Both the position numbers and the translations under genes were made by a program. The notes beneath the pieces are model-generated. The model was not told the DNA's origin. It did no database searches and was given only the letters and a program-made list of their open reading frames with translations. A stretch of 64,000 bases of DNA, taken from positions 1 to 64,000 of the forward strand of contig NZ_QEKI01000007.1 in assembly GCF_003096355.1 (NCBI RefSeq), read 5' to 3'. The DNA comes from Pontibacter virosus (GTDB taxonomy: Bacteria > Bacteroidota > Bacteroidia > Cytophagales > Hymenobacteraceae). Shown here one piece after another: positions 6,933 to 15,138 of the stretch; positions within the stretch are counted from its first letter, which is position 1, and the number at the start of each line of letters is the position of its first letter.

Positions 6933-7727
6933 ATGCCCATATATGACTTTTCACCAGCCTTTACTGAAAGGTTTGGGATAACTGGCTCATTCAAAGATCT
7001 AAAAAGGGGTGGCCAGAAGACTGTTTACTTTGTAAATCAAGGGGATAAAAGAATAACACTTAAATTATTCCATACTGCATCAAAGGATGCAAGGATGATC
7101 CGTGAACTAGAAATCTATGAAAAGTTTAAAGATTTAGATGGAATACCTAAGATATCAAGTATACAGGATTTTGAAGGCGAAATAGTAGTATTTGAAGAAT
7201 ATATTGAGGGTGTTACTCTTACCGATGCTGTTAGTGATTTTATCGGTCAAGATGATAAAGTTATTGAGCTTACTGAAAGGTTAGTAAATATTCTAACACC
7301 TATTTGGTTAAACGATTTTGTACACAGGGATATTAAACCAGATAACATCATCTTGCAAGATGGTGGTATTCCGGTTCTACTTGATTTTGGTATTGCAAGG
7401 GATCTAGGTGCTGATTCCCTAACCGCCAGCGGTTTTCAACCACATAGTTGGCCTTTTGCTGCACCTGAGCAGTATGCCGGCAGAAAAGAGCTTGTAGATT
7501 ATCGTACTGACTTTTTCTCTTTAGGAGTATTAGCATATCACCTTTATAGTGGAACTCTACCCTTCGGTCAAACTCAAGAAGAGATAAGTAATTGTTTCAA
7601 ATCTAATCAACAAAACTTCTCTATGAATGAACACTGCAGGCTGAAACCTTTTCTTGCAGAGGTACTAAAGTTTAGCCCTGCAGAAAGACCTCGACTTATC
7701 GAACAAATCAAATCACTTTTAAGATAG
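6933..7727 (+). CDS. Ser/Thr protein kinase of the four-gene island module
   Basis: 264 residues, a bare Hanks-type kinase domain without membrane or sensor domains. Visible: a glycine loop KRGGQKTVY (about 24-32), Lys44 in TLKLF, an alphaC Glu near 58-60, the catalytic loop HRDIKPDN (His131, Asp133, Asn138), DFG (151-153), APEQ (177-180) and the helix F Asp in YRTDFFSLG. All catalytic residues are present, so it should be active. It is three bases from the next gene and lies opposite a PP2C phosphatase in the same module, which suggests reversible phosphorylation of a module component. Soluble kinase/PP2C pairs occur in Ter-type and other defence modules (family knowledge); the role here is inferred. 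Confidence 0.92.
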   Translation: MPIYDFSPAFTERFGITGSFKDLKRGGQKTVYFVNQGDKRITLKLFHTASKDARMIRELEIYEKFKDLDGIPKISSIQDFEGEIVVFEEYIEGVTLTDAVSDFIGQDDKVIELTERLVNILTPIWLNDFVHRDIKPDNIILQDGGIPVLLDFGIARDLGADSLTASGFQPHSWPFAAPEQYAGRKELVDYRTDFFSLGVLAYHLYSGTLPFGQTQEEISNCFKSNQQNFSMNEHCRLKPFLAEVLKFSPAERPRLIEQIKSLLR

Positions 7728-7730
7728 AAT

Positions 7731-8909
7731 ATGGAGATTTTACACTTATTAGGTCACAACGCAAACTGGAATTTGGACTTACATTTTCAAAATGAAGTTG
7801 GCGATGGGTTTGTTTTCTGCGCCTATAGCTTTCCTGATGGATATTTTGGAAGAGACAAAATTAGTGGAGGCTATAAAACAACAACTGTGATAGATAAGTC
7901 TTTTATCGATTTACAATATTATGGAAAGAAGGAGTCCGCTAACCTTACTAAAAGTAAATTAACGACTTATAGCTTTCATCCATCTAACGTTGACTCAGGT
8001 GCTGAGACTAATCAATACCTTATCACTTCTATTATTCAAGGAATTGAGTATCAGTTAAAGCTTGGATTTAAGAAGATCATCATTCCAAATTATTGTGATA
8101 ATGAAAACATTGACGCCTTCATAGGAATAATTAAACAAGTTAATAGGTGGCTAATTATTAATAAGGCGGATGATGTACAGTACTTTATGTCTATTCCTTT
8201 TAGCTACCACACAATACATAATTCTGAGAAGGTAGAAACTGTCCTTTATCATCTAACTGACAAAAAGATTGTTTTCGATGGTTATTACATTGTATGTGAG
8301 CCAAAGCCAGAAACAAGACAAAAGTTAAGTATCGAGACAACCTACCTGTCTAACATTACTCGTGTACTTTCCGTGTTAAAAAAACAAGGGTTCAAAACCA
8401 TATATGCTTATGCAAATTGGGATACTCTGGTTTTTCTTGCACTAACTGATATTGACTATGTTACAATTGCTTCATTCGAAAATCTTAGAAATTTTAGTAT
8501 CAAAAGATTTACAGTAACAGAGGGTGGAGGCCCTTCAAAAGGCTGGTATTTTTCAGAAGCTGCACTTAATATGATTAAGGCGCAATATATGACCTTACTT
8601 AGAGAAAAAGGAACATTAGATTTTATTGAAAATCAGCATAATATCTTTTCTGATGCTGTTCTTCAAGAGAACTATCCATGGAGTAATACAAAGCCAGAAG
8701 TACATAAAAATTATATGCTTTCTGTGGCTAAACTTTTGAAAAAAGTAAGCTCTATATCAAATATTGATCAAAGAAAGTTATTTGTCCTAAACAAGATTGA
8801 TGAAGCAATCTCTGTTTATGAAGCGTTAGAAAGCAGAAATGTTTACTTAGAAGACGAAAGCAAAAACTATCATTTAGGTATATGGAAATCTTTTTTACGC
8901 TCCAGGTAA
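7731..8909 (+). CDS. Unknown 392-residue protein, possible TIM-barrel-like enzyme
   Basis: No signal peptide, no membrane segment. I do not recognise the family. The N-terminus is HLLGHNANWNLDLHF, then a glycine-rich GDGFVFCAYSFP strand. From about 95 to 270 there is a regular strand-helix alternation (GFKKIIIPN, DVQYFMSIPFS, FDGYYIVCEP, GFKTIYAYANWD, IDYVTIASFENL), which could be a TIM barrel, loosely like queuine-transglycosylase-type proteins; this is a guess from pattern. The C-terminal 120 residues are helical. It is translationally coupled to the kinase (three-base gap) and its end overlaps the convergent nuclease-like gene by 40 bases. It may be the kinase substrate or the effector. 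Confidence 0.6.
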   Translation: MEILHLLGHNANWNLDLHFQNEVGDGFVFCAYSFPDGYFGRDKISGGYKTTTVIDKSFIDLQYYGKKESANLTKSKLTTYSFHPSNVDSGAETNQYLITSIIQGIEYQLKLGFKKIIIPNYCDNENIDAFIGIIKQVNRWLIINKADDVQYFMSIPFSYHTIHNSEKVETVLYHLTDKKIVFDGYYIVCEPKPETRQKLSIETTYLSNITRVLSVLKKQGFKTIYAYANWDTLVFLALTDIDYVTIASFENLRNFSIKRFTVTEGGGPSKGWYFSEAALNMIKAQYMTLLREKGTLDFIENQHNIFSDAVLQENYPWSNTKPEVHKNYMLSVAKLLKKVSSISNIDQRKLFVLNKIDEAISVYEALESRNVYLEDESKNYHLGIWKSFLRSR

Positions 8910-9565
8910 GCTAGATCAGATCTTTTTAACAGTTCATTTAATAACAACTGCATTTTAATGTCTAAAGGCGCCTCACTATAAGGTTTAAATATAACATCTA
9001 AGCTACCATTCTTAGCAATGGTAGCTAAACCTACATTGTACTTCTCGAACTCTTGTATATTACGTTTTGCAGGGTTTATATTCTTAGAATCTAGAACCAC
9101 ATAAGATAAAGATGCAAACCATTTATACCTATATGCCTGCTGAAGCGCTCTTTTCCAATTCTTTAATTTAGCCTCAATAGCAACTGTTTCTTCAATTTGA
9201 TGCTGGTATACATTCTTGATGTTGTAAAATGTATCCTCCTTATTAATGTAGCTTTCCAAGATTAACTTTTCTAAAGAAGCCTTAATACTTTGATTACTTG
9301 CTCTTGTAATCTTCTTAATTTCATCCAAAGTAACCCCTTTACTTGATTCAACAATTTTATAAATTGTTAAATCAAAGTAATTCAACTCAACTTCATTTAA
9401 GCTGTTATAAGAAGCTCTCAACTTAGAGATGACTATATCCGCCACCCCAAAACCTAAATTAACCTCTTCAAGTAGTTTTGTAATTTCACTCTCAGTATTC
9501 CAAGTACATATCTCAGAATAGTTTTGCTTAAGTGTAACTACTAATTCCTTCTCTGTAATAAACAT
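8870..9565 (-). CDS. Winged-helix protein with PD-(D/E)XK nuclease-like residues
   Basis: 231 residues, cytoplasmic. Residues about 38-47 (GFGVADIVIS, Asp43) and 129-133 (AIEAKL, Glu131 and Lys133) look like the D and ExK motifs of a PD-(D/E)XK nuclease; a following helix has Gln142/Gln143 and then a SYVVLDS strand, as in that fold. Between them, residues about 62-115 read as a winged helix (DEIKKITRASNQSIKASLEKLI...), so the HTH would be inserted between core strands. This is pattern reading and the weakest part is the distance between the motifs. It follows the PP2C gene by four bases. Possible role: DNA-cutting or DNA-binding output of the kinase/phosphatase module. Confidence 0.55.
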   Translation of the reverse strand: MFITEKELVVTLKQNYSEICTWNTESEITKLLEEVNLGFGVADIVISKLRASYNSLNEVELNYFDLTIYKIVESSKGVTLDEIKKITRASNQSIKASLEKLILESYINKEDTFYNIKNVYQHQIEETVAIEAKLKNWKRALQQAYRYKWFASLSYVVLDSKNINPAKRNIQEFEKYNVGLATIAKNGSLDVIFKPYSEAPLDIKMQLLLNELLKRSDLAYLERKKDFHIPK

Positions 9566-9569
9566 AATT

Positions 9570-10241
9570 TCATTGAATCAGAAGATACGTCGCATCATCA
9601 TCATTATTGCCTATTAACTTAGCATTTAAAGATCTTCTTATTGAAGATGGGTTTGTTTTTATCAATGTAAAGAAGAAGTCTAGCAAATTAGCTTCCAAAA
9701 TATGATAAAATCCGTCAGTACAAAGCAACAGTTTATCATCATATAAATTCAATCTATTTTGTTTGAAGTCATCAGGCTGCAAATGCTCAAGACCTAGGCA
9801 TTTCGTAATATAATTGCTGTTTGCAGATAACTTATCATCCTCTGAAATCTGCTCAAGGTACTGTGGATTTACTACATAGATTCGAGAATCACCTAAACTA
9901 GAGTACAAAATAATCTTGGGCTCTGATTTAGGTATATAAACAGCACTATAGGTTGTTAATAGTTCTTTTTTAGGATATGACACAAGATAAGAATTAGTAC
10001 TTGCCATAAGCCAAGCAAGTTTTAGATCAGGACCTTTAAAGAAGTCATTCCAAACGTTACTAATAAATTCTTTGGCTAGTCTAGTGGCCTCTGCGCTATT
10101 TATTGCGCTCCCAACTCCATCAAACACTACAAATAAATATCCATTTTCATTTTCAAGAATAAGAATATTATCCTGATTCTCACCTTTGCCAATCCCTCTT
10201 ATGGAGCTTTCTATATAAGAAACTTTTTTCATTACAGACAT
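9570..10241 (-). CDS. PP2C-type Ser/Thr protein phosphatase
   Basis: 223 residues from the chosen start. PP2C motifs are complete: ENQDN, FVVFDGVGS, LYSSLGDSRIYVV, LLLCTDGFYHIL and NDDDATYLLIQ, giving the metal-binding aspartates. The frame is open up to an ATG at 10254-10256, but AGGAGG lies within codons 2-4 of that longer version, directly before the ATG at 10241, so I start there (MSVMKK). It is soluble, with no added domains. It heads the minus-strand operon with the nuclease-like gene and should reverse phosphorylation by the kinase encoded opposite. Two copies of TTTACACTTAAA-type sites lie directly upstream. Confidence 0.9.
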   Translation of the reverse strand: MSVMKKVSYIESSIRGIGKGENQDNILILENENGYLFVVFDGVGSAINSAEATRLAKEFISNVWNDFFKGPDLKLAWLMASTNSYLVSYPKKELLTTYSAVYIPKSEPKIILYSSLGDSRIYVVNPQYLEQISEDDKLSANSNYITKCLGLEHLQPDDFKQNRLNLYDDKLLLCTDGFYHILEANLLDFFFTLIKTNPSSIRRSLNAKLIGNNDDDATYLLIQ

Positions 10242-10255
10242 TAACTCCTCCTGCA

Positions 10256-10312
10256 TTTACACTTAAATCTCAATTGCAAAATTACACTTAAAATAGCAAT
10301 TTTTACTTCAAA
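10256..10312 (-). promoter_or_regulatory. Promoter/operator region of the PP2C operon
   Basis: On the minus strand a TAATTTTG -7 element (10277-10284) has a TTTG about 24 bases upstream (10309-10312; spacing longer than the usual 20). Two copies of the module motif bracket it: TTTACACTTAAA at 10256-10267 and TTACACTTAAA at 10282-10292 (given on the plus strand); the second overlaps the -7 element. This layout suggests repression by a factor that also acts before the kinase gene. Confidence 0.5.
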
Positions 10313-10528
10313 AAGCTAGTCTTAATATACCGAAGGCTATCAAACAACGTCATTTCAAATCAATACGCCAGAAGTCAAGAAAAGAGCTATACCTATATCT
10401 AATGTAGAGATACAATCTAATAAACCATTGCTGATAGTTATGTACTTATTGCTGGCAAAGCCAAAGCTCCATCTTTACAGCGAACGTATTCAAGAGCGTT
10501 AACGGTTACGTTAACGATAAATAAAAAA
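10313..10528. other. Gap between island module and tRNA gene
   Basis: No gene seen. It holds a doubled CGTTAACG word (CGTTAACGGTTACGTTAACG, about 10497-10516) and is the probable right edge of the island. I found no second copy of the tRNA 3' end that would mark an att repeat inside the window. Confidence 0.4.
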
Positions 10529-10555
10529 AGCCTTAATACTTATCGTATTAAGGCT
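10529..10555 (-). terminator. Intrinsic terminator of the tRNA transcript
   Basis: Eleven-base perfect stem AGCCTTAATAC/GTATTAAGGCT with a five-base loop; on the minus strand it is followed by a run of seven T. It begins seven bases after the tRNA 3' end. Confidence 0.85.
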
Positions 10556-10561
10556 TCTAGG

Positions 10562-10634
<73 letters not shown>

Positions 10635-10717
10635 CTGTTATTGTGTTACAAAAGTAGTATAAAGATACTTACTGCGCAAGCTTTAGTTGCCAAAAACCTT
10701 AAAAAAATTGTGAGAAG

Positions 10718-12517
10718 CTAGAATTTACTCGTGATTCCGAAGTGTATCTTTGAGGCTCTCAGCGACATAGGCTGCTGTTCTGATTTTCCGACAGAGTACA
10801 CCAACTGAAATATTCCTGCGCCGGTACTGAAGCTTATACCTCCGCCAACCCCAAGCGGCAGTCCTTCGGCCTTCGACTGCTCCAGGTCGCTGCGGTAGTA
10901 GCCCTGGTCATAGAAGAGCAGCACGTAGGAGTCTTCGGCCGTGAACAGGCGGTACTCCAGCGTGCCGATGCCATAGGTGGAGGCGAAGAAGAAGTACTCG
11001 TCAAAGCCCCTCAGGGTGGCCAGCCCGCCTATGCGGTACATGTCGTTGAGGAAAATCTGGTCATTTAGCAGTGCCTCGCCTCGAAGCCTGGCCAGCAGGG
11101 CGCTATTCTTGCCAACCCTAAAGAAGTTCTCTAATCGCACGCCCAGACTGAGCTGGGTCGTGTTTACCTCCAGGGTGTCGTAAAATTCCTTTTCCAGACT
11201 CGGGTTGCGCAACAGCTTCTTGCGACCTGCGGCTAGCTGCAGCTCCAACAAGCGACCCTTGCGAGGAAAATAGAAGTCATCCAGGTTGTTCCAGAGGTAG
11301 TTCAGACCATAGGTGTTGGTGCGGGCATCGGCCAGGTCTAAAGCACGTAAGCTTTGCGGGTTGGCCGTAGAAAGAATGCGGGAGTTGCGCCATTCCGTGA
11401 ACACACTAAAGCGCCCGTACCGAATCGTGTTATAAGCCAGCTGCACCCGCGGTTGTATGGTAATGAAACTGGAGTCTTGTTTGAGCAATCCGAAACGTGT
11501 GCCCAGTTCGAAAGGTGTTCCGAAGAGGTTGGGATGCAGGTACTCGCCATTGAGAATCACAGAGCCTTTGTTGACCCGACGCCATTGCAGGCCCAATTGC
11601 TTGCCGCTGCCCTTGATGTTACGGATGTTCATGTTGGCCTCGCCCGTAATTAGCAGCTTGTTGCCAGAGCGACTCGGGTCTGGCAGGAAACCGACCACAC
11701 CGTCTATCTGATTGGTCTGTCGGTCTTCGAGAAAGTAAACCACTTTTGCCTTGTCGCGGAAGAACTGCACCTGCGGAGGCCGCGCCACCTTGAGGTATGG
11801 CAGCGTAGTAAGCATCCGTTGTGAGGCCTCCACCTGATCCTGGTTATAAGGCTGGCCAGGGTATAGCTGCAGGTAGCGCATCAGGAATTTAGGTTGCGTT
11901 TTACTGCCCCCCATCACCTGCAGGGTATCGTAGGTGACCACAAAGGCCTTCTCTACCATCAAAGCAGCTTTTATTTTATTATCCACTATCTGAATGGAAT
12001 CGAGCCAGACGGAGGCGAAGGGGTAGCCGTTACGCTCGGCGTAGTCGAGGATGCGCTGCTGCAGCCGGGCGTACTCGGCCGGCTTAAAGGGCACGTTGCG
12101 GTAAAACTTCTCACGAAAACCAGACTCCACCAGGATGCCTTCGCTCAAATTGCCGTTGCGCAGTTCGGCCCAGTCGAAGCGCCCGCCGATGTGCAGTTTC
12201 ACGTGGAGCGTATCGTTGCGCTTGTAAGAGCTGTCTGCCGAGGCGAGCAGGTAAGCATCCTGATGCAGGCGGTGCACCAGGGCCACCACTTCTTTGCGTG
12301 CCTCCACGGTGTCGGTTAGTTGGGTGCGGTAGTTGTACTGCCGGAGCACCTGTTGATCGACGCCAGCAGTATGTATCCTGAGTGCTGCCTTCGTCTGGCT
12401 AACCAGCTTGGGCGCCGGTGGGTGTACTTGCTGCGATGGCACGGGCGGCTTGTCCTGCGCCTGCACCAGGGGCAGCCATAGGAATAAGCACCAGATTAAG
12501 ACCGCGATTTTGTACAT
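10718..12517 (-). CDS. BamA/TamA-family outer membrane protein
   Basis: 599 residues. Signal peptide at 1-20 (ending LVQAQ). About 20-270 is periplasmic with POTRA-like strands and helices (YARLQQRILDYAERNGYPFA, then MLTTLPYLK). About 280-599 is a beta-barrel of the surface antigen/Omp85 type, with the conserved LRGFDE (RGF) near 505 that reaches into the barrel, and an aromatic C-terminal GITSKF. Family role: insertion of outer membrane proteins or translocation. Only one or two POTRA units fit, so it is shorter than true BamA and more like TamA or a TPS-type protein. Single-gene unit on the minus strand, before the divergent hemW. Confidence 0.8.
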   Translation of the reverse strand: MYKIAVLIWCLFLWLPLVQAQDKPPVPSQQVHPPAPKLVSQTKAALRIHTAGVDQQVLRQYNYRTQLTDTVEARKEVVALVHRLHQDAYLLASADSSYKRNDTLHVKLHIGGRFDWAELRNGNLSEGILVESGFREKFYRNVPFKPAEYARLQQRILDYAERNGYPFASVWLDSIQIVDNKIKAALMVEKAFVVTYDTLQVMGGSKTQPKFLMRYLQLYPGQPYNQDQVEASQRMLTTLPYLKVARPPQVQFFRDKAKVVYFLEDRQTNQIDGVVGFLPDPSRSGNKLLITGEANMNIRNIKGSGKQLGLQWRRVNKGSVILNGEYLHPNLFGTPFELGTRFGLLKQDSSFITIQPRVQLAYNTIRYGRFSVFTEWRNSRILSTANPQSLRALDLADARTNTYGLNYLWNNLDDFYFPRKGRLLELQLAAGRKKLLRNPSLEKEFYDTLEVNTTQLSLGVRLENFFRVGKNSALLARLRGEALLNDQIFLNDMYRIGGLATLRGFDEYFFFASTYGIGTLEYRLFTAEDSYVLLFYDQGYYRSDLEQSKAEGLPLGVGGGISFSTGAGIFQLVYSVGKSEQQPMSLRASKIHFGITSKF

Positions 12518-12531
12518 TTGTGTTCCTGATG

Positions 12532-12563
12532 GTTGAATTGTTTAAGGGCTAAATTGTTAAATC
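12532..12563. repeat. Dispersed TTGTTAAATTG-type element, site 1
   Basis: Contains GGTTGAATTGTTTAA and AAATTGTTAAATC just upstream of the TamA-like gene start. One of seven related boundary elements in the window. Confidence 0.4.
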
Positions 12564-12660
12564 TATAACAGGAGCCCTTGTCACAGTATATGATAGCGGC
12601 AAAAGGTATGACCGCCCGAACGGATTCTCGCATCATATCTTCACATATTGCACGATCTCA

Positions 12661-12718
12661 ACAACAATTTAACCATCAGCAATTTAACAATTAAAGAAAT
12701 TTAACAATTAAAAAATTG
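12661..12718. repeat. Dispersed TTGTTAAATTG-type element, site 2
   Basis: Three tandem-like copies of CAATTTAAC/AATTTAACAATTAAA, inverse orientation, running into the hemW start codon: the TTG start of hemW is formed by the end of the repeat. Confidence 0.45.
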
Positions 12719-13843
12719 TCCGGCATATACCTTCATATTCCTTTCTGCAAACAGGCCTGCCATTACTGCGACTTTCACTTCAGTACCTCCATGGGGCACA
12801 AGGAGGCTACTATTCAGGCCATTGCCCGGGAACTGGAGCTGCGCAAAGATTACCTGCAGGGACAGGAAGTACGCACCATTTATTTCGGTGGCGGCACCCC
12901 TTCGCTACTCACACAGTCAGAGCTATACCTTCTCCTGCAAACCATCAAAAGCTTGTTTATAGTTTCGGAGGAGGCGGAAATAACACTGGAGGCTAACCCC
13001 GATGACCTGTCGCCGGAGAAATTGCAGGAACTCAAAGCGGCGGGTATAAACCGCCTGAGTGTCGGGCTGCAGTCCTTTCACGAGCCACACCTGCGCCTGA
13101 TGAACCGCGCCCACAACGCGACGGAGAGCCTGCAATGCGTACGCGACGCCCAAGCTGCCGGCTTCGACAACATCACCGTGGACCTGATCTATGGCATACC
13201 TGCGCCGGACCACAACATCTGGATGGAAGACCTGAAAACGCTCTTCTCCCTGAACGTACAGCATGTTTCCTGCTATGCCCTTACCATTGAACCCGACACT
13301 GCCTTAGGCCGCTGGAGCAAAAAAGGTTCCTTCAAGCCTTCAGAAGACGAATTCACGGCGCAGCAGTTTGAGATTTTGCTGGAGCAGATGAAGGCGCACG
13401 GATATGTGCAGTACGAGGTGTCCAACTTCAGCAAGCCCGGCCATGAGTCGAAACACAATAGCAATTACTGGCGTGGGGTGCATTACCTGGGCGTCGGCCC
13501 GAGTGCACACTCCTTCAACGGCCACAGCCGGCAGTATAACGTAGCGCATAACCGCAAGTACACCGCCGCCCTGGCTGCAGGCACTATACCTGCCGAGGTA
13601 GAAGAACTTACGCTAGCCGATCAGGCCAACGACTACCTGCTCACCACGCTCCGCACCATCTGGGGTTGCGACCTGCGCTTGATGCGCGACAGATACGGCT
13701 ACGATGTAAAGTCACAACACCAGTCATACCTGCAACAGCTTTATGAGAAAGAACTGGCCTGGATCGAGACGGACGTGCTATACCTGACTGACAAAGGCAA
13801 ACTGCTTGCAGACCAGATAACATTGGATCTTATGGCAGACTAG
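12716..13843 (+). CDS. hemW: HemW-like radical SAM heme chaperone
   Basis: 375 residues. The N-terminus SGIYLHIPFCKQACHYCDF carries the CxxxCxxC iron-sulfur motif (Cys11, Cys15, Cys18) plus the extra Phe-type residue after it, as in HemW and HemN; FGGGTPSLL follows as the SAM-binding glycine block. The C-terminal third is the HemW-type extension (LTTLRTIWGCDL, a winged region). HemW lacks true coproporphyrinogen oxidase activity in studied cases and binds heme. The start is TTG at 12716, because no ATG precedes the conserved SGIYLHIPF; the TTG lies at the edge of a dispersed intergenic repeat, which may have replaced the original start. Confidence 0.88.
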   Translation: MSGIYLHIPFCKQACHYCDFHFSTSMGHKEATIQAIARELELRKDYLQGQEVRTIYFGGGTPSLLTQSELYLLLQTIKSLFIVSEEAEITLEANPDDLSPEKLQELKAAGINRLSVGLQSFHEPHLRLMNRAHNATESLQCVRDAQAAGFDNITVDLIYGIPAPDHNIWMEDLKTLFSLNVQHVSCYALTIEPDTALGRWSKKGSFKPSEDEFTAQQFEILLEQMKAHGYVQYEVSNFSKPGHESKHNSNYWRGVHYLGVGPSAHSFNGHSRQYNVAHNRKYTAALAAGTIPAEVEELTLADQANDYLLTTLRTIWGCDLRLMRDRYGYDVKSQHQSYLQQLYEKELAWIETDVLYLTDKGKLLADQITLDLMAD

Positions 13844-13924
13844 CCACATACACAGGCTACTATATATCAAATTTATTTGTAGTTTTGAAGTAGGCCGGAA
13901 TCAGAGCCCCGCGCCACACCTACT

Positions 13925-14344
13925 ATGCAGCTATTGGAAACACTTTACCAGAACGACATCAGCCGAATTGCAGCAGACCGCGAGCACGGCATACTGGCCA
14001 ACACCTGGCTACGCCCTGTGGAGCATAACGAAATGGTCCAGACGGCTGAAAAGTTAAGCCAGCTTCTACAGGATTCTGAAGCCGACAAACTCCTTCTAAA
14101 TGCCTTGGTCATTGGCAAGTTGCTGCCTCATACCAAAGAGTGGTTGTCTACTACCTATTATAAGTCGCTTTCGGACTTGGGCGTGAAAAAGCTGGCCCGT
14201 GTGCTGCCCGAAAATGTTTTCAACAGACTCTCATTTGAAGCTGTCATCACCAGAGCTGAAGCGCTGGGAGCCTTGTCCTTTGAAGTAAGAAACTTTACGA
14301 ATGATGCTGATGCCCTGCGCTGGCTGCGGGGTTACGGCAGTTAA
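13925..14344 (+). CDS. STAS/SpoIIAA-like hypothetical protein
   Basis: 139 residues, cytoplasmic. Pattern: short N-terminal strands (NDISRIAADREHGILANTWL), helix, KLLLNALVIGKLLPHTKEWL, then a helix and KLARVLPENVF, ending in ADALRWLRGY. This layout, including the LxRLARxxP-like strand and the final (D/E)AxxWL helix, is typical of the small SpoIIAA-like proteins frequent in Cytophagales. The protein at 25954-26388 shares the plan. No catalytic motif. It is three bases from the cyclase-family gene, so both form an operon. Function unknown. Confidence 0.6.
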   Translation: MQLLETLYQNDISRIAADREHGILANTWLRPVEHNEMVQTAEKLSQLLQDSEADKLLLNALVIGKLLPHTKEWLSTTYYKSLSDLGVKKLARVLPENVFNRLSFEAVITRAEALGALSFEVRNFTNDADALRWLRGYGS

Positions 14345-14347
14345 GCC

Positions 14348-15118
14348 ATGCAAGCCTCCATCACATACCGCGACCAGCCCTATACCTTCGACCCGACACA
14401 GCCGCTGGACATCTCAATGCCGCTGCACGATAAACAACCGCAGCCTGAGTGCTTCTGGGCCGAACCAGTATCCTTCGATGTGATCAGGGTAGGAGACTTT
14501 GTAGGAAGCGTGGTAGAAGGTGGCAGCACCAATTATAAGCGGGTGCACCTGACACCACACGGCAACGGCACCCACACTGAGTGCTACGGCCACATCTCCG
14601 CCGACGAGCATGCGACCATCCACAACTGCCTGAAGCGCTTTCTGTTCGTAGCCCAGCTGATTACGGTTACCCCGCAAAAGCAAGAGAATGGCGATGAAGT
14701 GGTGCTGCTGGAAGACGTAAAAGCCAAACTGCAAGGTATAAAGTGCGAAGCGCTCGTCATCCGCACCCTGCCGAACACAGACGAGAAACTCACCCGCCAC
14801 TATTCAGGCACGAACCCGCCTTACCTGGAACACGCCATCGGCCAATACCTGGCTGAGAAAGGTATACAGCACCTACTGCTTGACCTACCCTCCGTGGACC
14901 GTGAGCTGGACGAAGGCAAACTGCTCTGCCACCACGCTTTCTGGCAATACCCCAAAAACACCCGCTGCGGCGCCACCATCACCGAACTGATCTATGTGCC
15001 GGACCAGGTAAACGACGGGCTATACCTGCTCAACATCCAGATCGCCAGTCTGCAACTCGATGCCAGCCCCAGCAAGCCGGTGCTGTATAAGCTGTCACCT
15101 GTTTTTCCGACTTTGTAA
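14348..15118 (+). CDS. Cyclase family protein (kynurenine formamidase-like hydrolase)
   Basis: 256 residues, cytoplasmic. The metal-binding signature of the cyclase family (PF04199) is visible near 72-84: HLTPHGNGTHTECYGH, i.e. the HxGTHxx pattern, with a preceding PLDISMPLHD strand and a C-terminal GATITELIYVP. Members are metal-dependent amidohydrolases such as kynurenine formamidase or isatin hydrolase; the substrate cannot be told here. No kynurenine pathway genes adjoin it, although nadC is 21 kb away. It follows the SpoIIAA-like gene by three bases. Confidence 0.8.
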   Translation: MQASITYRDQPYTFDPTQPLDISMPLHDKQPQPECFWAEPVSFDVIRVGDFVGSVVEGGSTNYKRVHLTPHGNGTHTECYGHISADEHATIHNCLKRFLFVAQLITVTPQKQENGDEVVLLEDVKAKLQGIKCEALVIRTLPNTDEKLTRHYSGTNPPYLEHAIGQYLAEKGIQHLLLDLPSVDRELDEGKLLCHHAFWQYPKNTRCGATITELIYVPDQVNDGLYLLNIQIASLQLDASPSKPVLYKLSPVFPTL

Positions 15119-15138
15119 GGTAAGCTATACCTGCGCCA

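Noticed and set aside
10242..10256. Earlier ATG for the PP2C gene
   Set aside because: AGGAGG lies between this ATG and the next in-frame ATG at 10241, which is therefore the better start; the module motif also abuts the earlier ATG.
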